Shown one piece after another: positions 8,486 through 15,254 of a stretch of 53,231 bases of DNA. Numbering within the stretch: position 1 is the first letter of the stretch; each line of letters begins with the position of its first letter. This stretch comes from Gammaproteobacteria bacterium (GTDB taxonomy: Bacteria; Pseudomonadota; Gammaproteobacteria; Thiohalomonadales; Thiohalomonadaceae), in assembly GCA_024709225.1 (NCBI GenBank), contig JANJXC010000041.1:1-53231 (forward strand), in the 5' to 3' direction. The notes below the pieces were generated by a model that made no database searches, was not told the DNA's origin, and saw only the letters and a program-made list of their open reading frames with translations. A program made the translations under genes and the position numbers.

Positions 8486-10750
8486 ATGATCGAAACCGCA
8501 TACGAACATCCCTTGATGAAGGCCTACTGGAAGCAGCTCAACAGCGGCTTCCCGCAGGTACGCGAGGTGTTCGAGGACTGCATGGTGGAGGCGCTGGCCG
8601 TGCTGTCGCGCGATGGCCTGTCCGCGTATCTCGATGCTGCCGGCTTCATCGGCCGTCTCGGCCGCGGTGTGGAACCGATCCTGGTGTTTCTGGAGGAGTG
8701 GCCGTCGGTGGTGCAGGCGCTGGGCGAAGAGGCGCTGCCGCCGGTGATGGACGCGGTCAAGGCCATGCACAAATCGCCCAACGGCAAGGCCATCGCGCCG
8801 TTCCTGCAGACGCTGGCGCCGGTGGCGCGGCGTCAGCATTCGCTGGAACAGCTACGCCATTATCTCGATATCGCGCTGGATTTGATGCAGCGCACCACCG
8901 GCTCCATTCACGGTCATCACACCACCTTCCCCAGTCCAGGTCTGCCGCATTTCTTCGAGCAGGCGCCGTTCCTGTTCGCGCAGTTGTCCATGGAGGGTGT
9001 GCGCAACTGGGTGGACTACGGTGTCCGCAATTACAGCCGCCATCCCGAGCGCCAGCAGGAATACTTCGCCCTGAAGTCCGCCGACAGTCGTGCGGTGATG
9101 CAGCGCGAACGCCACGGCGTGCTGTTCGCCGACGTGGAGCGCAGGCTGGATTTGTATCTGCGCGGTCTGTGGCAGGACGCCGAGCAGCTGGTGCCCTATT
9201 CCACCGCCTTTGACGAACTGCGCAAGCCCATCCCCTATTACGACAGGCTGGGTATGCGCGTGCCGGATGTGTTCGACAGCCGCGACGGGGTCAAGGGTAT
9301 CGATCGTTACCGTGCGGTGCTGGCGCACATGGTCGGTCATCGCCGCTGGAGCGGCCAGATCGTGGCCGACAATTACAGTCCGTTGCAGCGCATGGGTGTG
9401 GAGTTCTTCGAAGACTGCCGCATCGAGACGCTGCTGATGCGCGAATACCCCGGCCTGAAGAAGATTTTCCTGGCCCTGCATCCCCACCCCGGTGAGGACG
9501 ACTGCGATCAGGAAACCATGTCCTGCCTGCGCCACCGCCTGACCATGCTGTCGCGTGCCCTGCTGGACGAGAATCACGGTTACAAAAATCCGGCCATTCT
9601 GGAATTCGTCGGTCGTTTTCATGCCCTGCTGGCACAGGGCGCGTCCAGCACGCGCGAGATCGCCGACCTGGCGCTAGCCTTCGCCGCCCGCACCCGCCGG
9701 CAGAGCGATCAGTACGCCAAGGTCTATTTCGACAACACCGTCATCGATTACCGCGACGACAACCGCCACATGTGGCAGTTCATCGAGGACAGCGACGACG
9801 AGGATTACTTCGACGACCCGGACAAGAAGCAGAAAAAGGAGGCCGAGGTGCAGACCTTGCCGCCGCGCCACTATCCGGAGTGGGACTACAACAGCCAGAC
9901 CTACCGCCCCGACTGGGTCAGCCTGTACGAGGCGTTGCACCCCAAGGGCAACGCCGCCGACATCGATCGCCTGTTGCAGAAACATGCCGCGCTGGCCAAG
10001 CGCCTTAAGCGCATGCTCGACCTGCTCAAGCCGCAGGACAAGGTGCGCATCCGCTACCAGGAGGAGGGCAGCGAGCTGGACCTGGACGTGGCGATCCGTT
10101 CGCTCATCGACTTCATGGGCGGCGCCAACCCGGACTCGCGCATCAACATGAGTCATCGCACCTCGGGCCGCAACATTGCCGTTTCGCTGTTGCTCGACCT
10201 GTCCGAGTCGCTCAACGAGAAGGTTGCGGGTTCCGAGCAGACCGTGCTGGAGCTGTCGCAGGAGGCGGTGTCACTGCTGGCCTGGTCCATCGAACGGCTG
10301 GGCGATCCCTTTGCCATCGGTGGTTTCCATTCCAACACCCGCCACGACGTGCGCTACATGCACATCAAGGGCTACCGCGAGCACTGGAGCGACGAGGTGA
10401 AGGCGCGTCTGGCGGCGATGCAGGCCGGCTGGTCCACGCGCATGGGCGCCGCCATGCGCCATGCCGCGCACTATCTGGAAGGGCAGAAGGCGGACAAGAA
10501 GCTGATGCTGATCCTCACCGACGGTGAGCCGGCGGATGTGGACGTGCACGACGAGCGCCTGCTCATCGAGGATGCGCGCCGCGCGGTGAAAGAGCTGGAT
10601 CAGAAGGGCATCTTCACCTTCTGCATCAATCTCGATCCCAAGGCCGATGAATACGTCAGCGACATCTTCGGCCACCGCTACACGGTGGTGGACAACATCC
10701 AGCGCCTGCCGGAAAAACTGCCGCAGCTGTTCATGGCACTGACCAAGTAG
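8486..10750 (+). CDS. cbbO: CbbO, RuBisCO activase adaptor with VWA domain (form II locus)
   Basis: A 754-residue CbbO paralogue. The N-terminal helical region is diverged from the first copy, which is expected if it docks on a different RuBisCO. The C-terminal VWA domain keeps the MIDAS motif DLSESL and TDGEPADV. I start at the ATG at 8486 (MIETAYEHPL), preceded by TTTTGGAGTC; an upstream GTG at 8429 would translate the repeat element. The TAG stop coincides with the left arm of the next inverted-repeat element. It probably forms the form II-specific activase with the neighbouring CbbQ. Confidence 0.93.
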   Translation: MIETAYEHPLMKAYWKQLNSGFPQVREVFEDCMVEALAVLSRDGLSAYLDAAGFIGRLGRGVEPILVFLEEWPSVVQALGEEALPPVMDAVKAMHKSPNGKAIAPFLQTLAPVARRQHSLEQLRHYLDIALDLMQRTTGSIHGHHTTFPSPGLPHFFEQAPFLFAQLSMEGVRNWVDYGVRNYSRHPERQQEYFALKSADSRAVMQRERHGVLFADVERRLDLYLRGLWQDAEQLVPYSTAFDELRKPIPYYDRLGMRVPDVFDSRDGVKGIDRYRAVLAHMVGHRRWSGQIVADNYSPLQRMGVEFFEDCRIETLLMREYPGLKKIFLALHPHPGEDDCDQETMSCLRHRLTMLSRALLDENHGYKNPAILEFVGRFHALLAQGASSTREIADLALAFAARTRRQSDQYAKVYFDNTVIDYRDDNRHMWQFIEDSDDEDYFDDPDKKQKKEAEVQTLPPRHYPEWDYNSQTYRPDWVSLYEALHPKGNAADIDRLLQKHAALAKRLKRMLDLLKPQDKVRIRYQEEGSELDLDVAIRSLIDFMGGANPDSRINMSHRTSGRNIAVSLLLDLSESLNEKVAGSEQTVLELSQEAVSLLAWSIERLGDPFAIGGFHSNTRHDVRYMHIKGYREHWSDEVKARLAAMQAGWSTRMGAAMRHAAHYLEGQKADKKLMLILTDGEPADVDVHDERLLIEDARRAVKELDQKGIFTFCINLDPKADEYVSDIFGHRYTVVDNIQRLPEKLPQLFMALTK

Positions 10751-10812
10751 GAGCGAATCGTATTCGCGATATGCCGGTAGCAGAACCGGTCGCAAATACG
10801 ATTTGCTCCTAC
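10747..10812. repeat. Inverted-repeat element, GTAGGAGC family, overlapping the cbbO2 stop
   Basis: Left arm GTAGGAGCGAATCGTATT and right arm AATACGATTTGCTCCTAC are near-perfect complements. The left arm supplies the TAG stop codon of cbbO2. An inner GCCGGT-ACCGGT pair sits at the tip. Confidence 0.82.
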
Positions 10813-10827
10813 ATGCGTACAGATCCG

Positions 10828-10986
10828 TAGGGTGCGCACTGCGCACCAAGGCGTGGCACTCCCTCTGCCGCGGAGACGCAGAGCCGCGGAGAGTGTGTTT
10901 GCTCAAGCCGTGCTTCCGCCTGATGCAGGCCGCTACGGCATGAGCAAGCCCGACTGCGCTTTACTACTCTCTGCGTCTCTGCGCCA
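10828..10986. repeat. GTAGGGTGCG unit followed by a CGCAGAG/CTCTGCG inverted-repeat element
   Basis: A short self-complementary GTAGGGTGCGCACTGCGCAC unit (10828-10847) is followed by an element with arms CGCGGAGACGCAGAG (from 10869) and CTCTGCGTCTCTGCG (to 10984). The loop holds no convincing gene. The second family recurs between bioB and bioF (35016-35142). Together these fill the gap between the cbb block and the DsrE-like gene. Confidence 0.72.
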
Positions 10987-10992
10987 AGGGGG

Positions 10993-11454
10993 TCAGGGCT
11001 TAAGGTAAACGTAGCCGCGCAGTTGCAGCTCGCCCACGGTGGCGACGCCCGAGGGCACGATGACCGCATTCATGTTGACGGCGTTTTCATCCAGCTTGCG
11101 CCCGATCAGCGTGTTGCGGCAAACGTTGAACTTGACGCCCTGATTGGCCAGGTCCTGCACCATGTCGCCCTGGCTCTTGCCTTTGCTGTCCCTCCAGTCT
11201 TCCAGCAGGAAATCGATCCCCTTGCCGTGAGTCACCACCACGATCTCGGCATTGCCGGCGCCGAGGGCATTGATGTGATTCTGCACGTTGCGCAGGGCCG
11301 CTGCGGCAACGGCGCTGTCGTTGATGTGATAAACCACTTTTTGTTTGTGGTAGCCATTTTCCGCCGCTGCCTGTTTGTCTCCCGGTGCAGCACAGGCAAA
11401 CAGCAGCAGGCTTGAGGCAGACAGCAGAACTATCGCTGCGATACGCTGGTTCAT
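10993..11454 (-). CDS. DsrE-family lipoprotein
   Basis: A 153-residue DsrE/DsrF-like protein with a lipoprotein signal: hydrophobic stretch to residue 20, then C21 in LLFAC. The mature domain has the DsrE fold pattern (KVVYHINDSA, NAEIVVVTHGKGIDFLL) and the conserved Cys at about 112 (KFNVCRNTLIG) that carries sulfur in cytoplasmic DsrE relatives. The lipid anchor places it in the periplasm, so its substrate is unclear, possibly a thiol or a sulfur intermediate. The ATG at 11454 is preceded by GGAGGAGTTCACC. It is divergent from the cytochrome c gene. Confidence 0.87.
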   Translation of the reverse strand: MNQRIAAIVLLSASSLLLFACAAPGDKQAAAENGYHKQKVVYHINDSAVAAAALRNVQNHINALGAGNAEIVVVTHGKGIDFLLEDWRDSKGKSQGDMVQDLANQGVKFNVCRNTLIGRKLDENAVNMNAVIVPSGVATVGELQLRGYVYLKP

Positions 11455-11623
11455 GGTGAACTCCTCCATAGTTTTTATGTGGTATTTGCCGGTCTATGCC
11501 TCCGGTAACATAAAGATTCGCCATGGTGCAGTCTTATTCCAGAGTGCTAAGGTATATTTTTGTCGGCCACGGCAAGTCCTGGCGGTCTACACTTGAATTC
11601 ATTGATTTGCGACGTTACCTGGC

Positions 11624-12067
11624 ATGAATCAGCACCGCATACTCCTCATGGCCGCCGCCCTGGTGCTGGTGGCCTGCAGCGACCCGGCCCCACCCTCCGC
11701 CCCGCTGCGCAATCTGGATCCGGAGCGTATCGCCCGCGGCGCGGAGCTGTTCCGTCGGCACTGTGTCGTGTGCCACGGCGCCGACGCGCAGGGGGCGGAA
11801 AACTGGCGGGTGCGTAATGCCGATGGCACCTTCCTGCCGCCGCCGCTGAACGGTACCGGCCATGCCTGGCATCACCCGTGGGCCGACCTGAAGCGCACCA
11901 TCCAGCAGGGGACCGCGGCCCTGGGTGGCAACATGCCGCCCTGGCAGGGCGTGTTGTCGGAACAGGATACGGAGGATGTGATCCTCTGGTTCCAGTCGCT
12001 GTGGAGCGATGAGGTGTACGCGGCGTGGTGGGAGATTGATCGGCGCCAGCGGCATGGTCGGCACTGA
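11624..12067 (+). CDS. Lipoprotein c-type cytochrome (monohaem)
   Basis: A 147-residue protein with a lipobox Cys at 18 (VLVAC) and one haem c site, C47-V-V-C50-H51. A likely axial methionine is M104 in NMPPWQG. The layout matches small class I cytochromes c that carry electrons in the periplasm. DsrE-like and DUF302 genes are its neighbours, so it could be tied to sulfur or metal redox chemistry. Its partner is unknown. It is divergent from the DsrE gene, and the 169-bp gap holds both promoters, with no clear consensus elements. Confidence 0.9.
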   Translation: MNQHRILLMAAALVLVACSDPAPPSAPLRNLDPERIARGAELFRRHCVVCHGADAQGAENWRVRNADGTFLPPPLNGTGHAWHHPWADLKRTIQQGTAALGGNMPPWQGVLSEQDTEDVILWFQSLWSDEVYAAWWEIDRRQRHGRH

Positions 12068-12109
12068 CCGGCCGCTGCGTGAATTTTTTCTTATACAGGA
12101 GAGCGATGC

Positions 12110-12499
12110 ATGTACGGCTTTACCGTGAATACGGCAGGTGATTTCAATGCCGCCCTGGTGCGCGTGACCGAGGCGCTCAAGCAGGAAGGCTTTGGCGTGC
12201 TGACCGAGATCGATGTGGCGGCGACCTTGAAGGCCAAACTGGGCATCGACAAGCGCCCCTACCGTATCCTCGGTGCCTGCAATCCCAAGCTGGCCAACCA
12301 GGCGCTGGAGGCCGAGCCGGACATCGGCCTGTTGCTGCCCTGCAACGTGGTCGTGCGTGAGGATGAAGAGGGTAAAATCGTGGTGGGTTTCATGGACCCG
12401 GTGCCCGTGCTTGGTCTGGTGCAGCGCAAGGAGCTGGAGGCGCTGGGCGGCGAGGTGCGCGCGAAGTTGCAGCGCGTGGCAGAGGCGCTGCGCAGCTGA
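12110..12499 (+). CDS. DUF302 family protein
   Basis: A 129-residue soluble protein of the DUF302 family. Recognisable features are the ferredoxin-like start (FNAALVRVTEALKQEGFGVLTEIDV), the central YRILGACNPKLANQALE with its cysteine, and IGLLLPCNVVV with a second cysteine. The biochemical role of DUF302 is not established; family members are often next to cytochrome and sulfur-oxidation genes. It lies 42 bp after the cytochrome c gene behind ACAGGAGAGCGATGC and is probably cotranscribed with it. Confidence 0.9.
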   Translation: MYGFTVNTAGDFNAALVRVTEALKQEGFGVLTEIDVAATLKAKLGIDKRPYRILGACNPKLANQALEAEPDIGLLLPCNVVVREDEEGKIVVGFMDPVPVLGLVQRKELEALGGEVRAKLQRVAEALRS

Positions 12500-12611
12500 G
12501 CTTGCACCCGCGCCGGTGTCATGGCCCTCGTGCCGGTAGTTGCGCTCTTGTCCTGATTTCGCAGTGCCGCGCCTGCTGCGCGGCGTGATGTGTCAGTGGG
12601 AGGTGATGGTG

Positions 12612-13244
12612 ATGCAAAGACCTGGCGGATGGCGACGCAGCATTCCCGTGCTCATGGTGGGCCTGCTGATGATGGGTGCGGCCACGGCCGCGGAGCCGAC
12701 CCCTGCCTATGGCCCCGGCATGATGGGTGGCTATGGCATGGGACCGGGAATGATGGGCGGCTACGGCATGGGACCGGGCATGATGGGCGGCTATGGCCCC
12801 GGTCCGGGTGGCGACGGAGCCTACGGCCCGGGGATGATGGGTGGTTACGGCATGGGCCCGGGCATGATGGGCGGCTATGGCATGGGGCCCGGCATGATGG
12901 GCGCCCCCGGTATGGGGATGCACATGGGGCTCGGTCCGGTCTGGGCCCTGGATCTGAACGAGAACCAGCGCCGCGCCATCGACAACATCATGGCGGAACA
13001 GCACAAGCAGCACTGGGCCGCGATGTCGGCGATGATTGGCGCGCAGGGGCGTCTGGCCGAGTTGCAGACCGCCGAGCAATGGGACGAGAAGGCCATCGCC
13101 CGGGTCTACGACGACATCTTCAAGCAGCAGCGGATGATGATCGAGCTGTCGGTCCGCACGCGTAATCGTATCTATGACCAGCTGACCGCCGAGCAGAAGG
13201 AGCAGGTGCGGCGCTGGTCGTGGGGTGGACGCTGGGGCCGCTAG
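12612..13244 (+). CDS. Periplasmic Spy/CpxP-like protein with Gly-Met repeat region
   Basis: A 210-residue secreted protein. Signal peptide residues 1-27 end in ATAAE. Residues 33-106 contain six PGMMG units in a Gly/Met/Tyr-rich repeat, then a helical domain with the LTxxQ-type motifs LDLNENQRRAI and LTAEQKEQV typical of the Spy/CpxP/ZraP group of metal- and envelope-stress proteins. Clustered methionines could bind Cu(I), which is inference. Start at 12612 because GGGAGG is 8 bp upstream; the ATG at 12606 is too close. The repeat DNA is itself tandemly repeated. Confidence 0.8.
   Translation: MQRPGGWRRSIPVLMVGLLMMGAATAAEPTPAYGPGMMGGYGMGPGMMGGYGMGPGMMGGYGPGPGGDGAYGPGMMGGYGMGPGMMGGYGMGPGMMGAPGMGMHMGLGPVWALDLNENQRRAIDNIMAEQHKQHWAAMSAMIGAQGRLAELQTAEQWDEKAIARVYDDIFKQQRMMIELSVRTRNRIYDQLTAEQKEQVRRWSWGGRWGR
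12715..12905 (+). repeat. In-frame tandem repeat coding Gly-Pro-Gly-Met-Met-Gly-Gly-Tyr
   Basis: About six copies of a roughly 30-bp unit (GGCATGATGGGCGGCTATGG-type) lie in the gene for the Spy-like protein. One copy is diverged (GGTCCGGGTGGCGACGGAGC). Such repeats can change copy number by slippage while keeping frame. Confidence 0.8.
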
Positions 13245-13252
13245 GATGGAGC

Positions 13253-13275
13253 GGGGGCGGGCGCCGCCCGCCCCT
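13253..13275 (+). terminator. GC-rich hairpin after the Spy-like gene
   Basis: GGGCGGGCG and CGCCCGCCC arms around a C make a strong stem, followed by CTGTTTCC. It is a probable terminator, though the U-run is weak. Confidence 0.6.
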
Positions 13276-13280
13276 GTTTC

Positions 13281-13294
13281 CTGATCCAGGTCAA
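13281..13294 (+). promoter_or_regulatory. FNR/DNR-type box before the dioxygenase gene
   Basis: CTGATCCAGGTCAA matches TTGAT-N4-ATCAA at 8 of 10 positions. A TAAACT element at 13320-13325 would put the box centre about 41.5 bp before the start site, the classical class II activator distance for this family. Confidence 0.55.
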
Positions 13295-13354
13295 TGCCGC
13301 GCTGTCGCCGGCCCCTGCTAAACTAGCGAGCGGTTTCTATCTTTGAGGTCAGGC

Positions 13355-14281
13355 ATGAATTCCGTTGTTCCCGGTTCACCCTTCGATTTGAACAACGAGG
13401 ATGTCTACCGCCGCTGGCGTGACGCAAAGCTGCTCGCGTATCCACAACAGGCGGCGCAACTGATCGTTGAGGTGCGCGACCCGCGGGCACTCAGCGACAG
13501 CGAGTTCGCTGCCTTGCAGCAACGGTTGCAGAAGACCAACATGGCCATCTATGCCGCGGCGACGGGCGACGACCCCGACAAGGCGATCCCGCGCGAGCTG
13601 GGACGCCGCTTCGGCCTCGAGCGGCTGGACAGCAATTACCTGGCCGATGATGACGGGATCACCTCGCTCACCGTCAATCCGGATGGCGAACACCCGAGCT
13701 ACATCCCCTATACCAACAAGCCCATAAAGTGGCACACCGACGGCTATTACAACACGCCGGAACACCAGATCCGCGGCCTGATCCTGCACTGCGTGCATGC
13801 GGCGGGGGAGGGTGGTGACAACGGCCTCATCGACCCCGAGGTGGCCTACATCCTGCTGCGCGATGAAAATCCGGATTTCATCCGCGTGCTGATGCGTCCC
13901 GACGTGATGACCATTCCACCCGGCAAGGATGGCGAAGGCGGTGAGCGCGATGCCGCCAGCGGTCCGGTGTTTTCCTATCATCCGGCCAGCGACAGCCTGC
14001 ACATGCGCTACACCGCGCGCAAACGCAACATCGAGTGGAGCCAGGACTCCATGACGCAGGACACCGTGGCCTTTCTGGAGCAACTGCTCGACAGCGCCAA
14101 TATGCCCTGTCGTTTCCGCGCCCGGTTGGAGCCTGGCATGGGGCTGATCTGCAATAATGTGCTGCACGACCGCAGCGGCTTTGCCGAACCCGCCGGTACC
14201 GCGCCGCGCCTGCTGTACCGTGCGCGTTATTTTGATCGCATCGCCGGCACCGGATTGCACGCGGTCTATCCGCAGTTGTAG
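13355..14281 (+). CDS. TauD/TfdA-type Fe(II)/2-oxoglutarate dioxygenase family protein
   Basis: A 308-residue protein. The Fe(II) facial triad is visible as H127 and D129 in KWHTDGYYNTP and H271 in CNNVLHDRSGF. R285 or R289 (APRLLYRARYFD) is the likely 2-oxoglutarate anchor. These enzymes use O2 and 2-oxoglutarate to oxidise a substrate that cannot be read from sequence; clavaminate-synthase-like relatives act on small amino-acid-like molecules. The ATG at 13355 follows TGAGGTCAGGC. It has a probable FNR-type promoter and a terminator after it, so it is likely monocistronic. Confidence 0.85.
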   Translation: MNSVVPGSPFDLNNEDVYRRWRDAKLLAYPQQAAQLIVEVRDPRALSDSEFAALQQRLQKTNMAIYAAATGDDPDKAIPRELGRRFGLERLDSNYLADDDGITSLTVNPDGEHPSYIPYTNKPIKWHTDGYYNTPEHQIRGLILHCVHAAGEGGDNGLIDPEVAYILLRDENPDFIRVLMRPDVMTIPPGKDGEGGERDAASGPVFSYHPASDSLHMRYTARKRNIEWSQDSMTQDTVAFLEQLLDSANMPCRFRARLEPGMGLICNNVLHDRSGFAEPAGTAPRLLYRARYFDRIAGTGLHAVYPQL

Positions 14282-14298
14282 CCCCACCGGTCAGTTGC

Positions 14299-14345
14299 GG
14301 CCGGGTAGGGAGTTTGCCTAGCCCGGCCGGGCTTTCGTTCTTGTC
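14299..14345 (+). terminator. Terminator after the dioxygenase gene
   Basis: GGCCGGGTAGG pairs with CCTAGCCCGGCC with one bulged C, and GGGCTTTCGTTCTTGTCTTT follows. It separates the dioxygenase gene from the hemerythrin operon. Confidence 0.7.
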
Positions 14346-14452
14346 TTTAACCGGTATTTCGCGCCGTTGCACCATCCTGGGGCAATCCCTCTGGCGCGTT
14401 GCCGTCCACCGCGGCTCCCGGTATCCTGCGCCACCTTGCAGTTCCGGGCGTT

Positions 14453-14466
14453 TTGACTTTCATCAA
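14453..14466 (+). promoter_or_regulatory. FNR/DNR-type box before the hemerythrin operon
   Basis: TTGACTTTCATCAA matches TTGAT-N4-ATCAA at 9 of 10 positions. A -10-like GATCAT at 14490-14495 places a start site near 14501, 41.5 bp from the box centre. Dnr and NnrR, NO sensors of this family, use the same sequence, so FNR and DNR cannot be told apart here. Confidence 0.7.
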
Positions 14467-14524
14467 TGCGCCTCGCGCGCTGGCGGCGTGATCATGCCCC
14501 TCCACAGTGTTGAGGAAACATTCA

Positions 14525-14959
14525 ATGACTACCATCACCGAGTACATGGGAGGCGATCACCGTCGTTGTGACGAACTGTTCGCTGCCGCCGAGCGGCTGG
14601 TGGCCGCAGGCGAATGGGGCGCCGCGACCGAGGCCTATACCAAGTTCCACGATGCCATCGAGCATCACTTCGGCATGGAGGAGGATGAGCTGTTTCCGGC
14701 CTTCGAAGAGGCCATGGGCAGCACCATGGGGCCGACCCAGGTGATGCGCATGGAGCATGGCCAGATGCGTTCCCTGTTCGAGCGCATGCGCAATGCGCTG
14801 ACGGCCAAAGACACCGAAGAATATCTGGGTGCCTCCGACACCCTGTTGATCCTGATGCAGCAGCACAACATGAAGGAAGAGCAGATGCTCTATCCCATGA
14901 GCGAGCGCGCCCTCGCCGGCGGCGATGCGGTCTTGCAGCGCATGCAGGCCATGGGCTGA
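14525..14959 (+). CDS. Hemerythrin HHE-domain protein
   Basis: A 144-residue four-helix-bundle protein with the di-iron His/Glu pattern: H12 (GGDHRRCDELF), H42 and H47/H48 (KFHDAIEHHFGMEEDELFP), H78 (MEHGQMRSLF), and H114 with E118/E119 (QQHNMKEEQMLYP). Proteins of this type bind O2 or NO, or repair iron-sulfur damage. It is followed at once by DUF2249 and an NnrS-like gene, a set seen in NO-response clusters. The ATG follows TTGAGGAAACATTCA. The FNR/DNR box upstream supports low-oxygen or NO control. Confidence 0.9.
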   Translation: MTTITEYMGGDHRRCDELFAAAERLVAAGEWGAATEAYTKFHDAIEHHFGMEEDELFPAFEEAMGSTMGPTQVMRMEHGQMRSLFERMRNALTAKDTEEYLGASDTLLILMQQHNMKEEQMLYPMSERALAGGDAVLQRMQAMG

Positions 14960-14960
14960 G

Positions 14961-15254
14961 ATGCCGGACGACGCTGAACGCAGCATCGATGTCAGCGCAT
15001 TGGGGCCACCCGAGCCGCTGGTATTGACGCTGGCGGCAGTGGAGCAGTTGCAGGCGGGGGAGTATCTGCGCATGCATCACCGCATGAAGCCCTGCCTGTT
15101 GTACGATGAATTGAATCGGCGCGGTTTCCGCCACGATACCCGTTGCGCCAGTGACGGCCTGTGTGACGTCTTCATCTGGCGCCAGGACGATGCCGCCGCC
15201 GCCGCGGCGGCAGGCCGCGTCACGGCGTCACTGGCACCCTGGACGGATGCGTAA
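14961..15254 (+). CDS. DUF2249 domain protein
   Basis: A 97-residue protein of the DUF2249 family: DVSALGPPEPLVLTLAAVEQL, then LRMHHRMKPCLLYDELNRRGF and a C-terminal DVFIWRQDD. The fold is related to TusA/SirA, but no catalytic role is established. It starts one base after the hemerythrin stop (TGAGATG), so the two are translationally coupled. DUF2249 genes often accompany hemerythrin and denitrification genes. Confidence 0.88.
   Translation: MPDDAERSIDVSALGPPEPLVLTLAAVEQLQAGEYLRMHHRMKPCLLYDELNRRGFRHDTRCASDGLCDVFIWRQDDAAAAAAAGRVTASLAPWTDA

Noticed and set aside
12715-12905. CRISPR-like tandem repeat
   Set aside because: Units are in frame inside a gene, have no unique spacers, and code a Gly-Met repeat.
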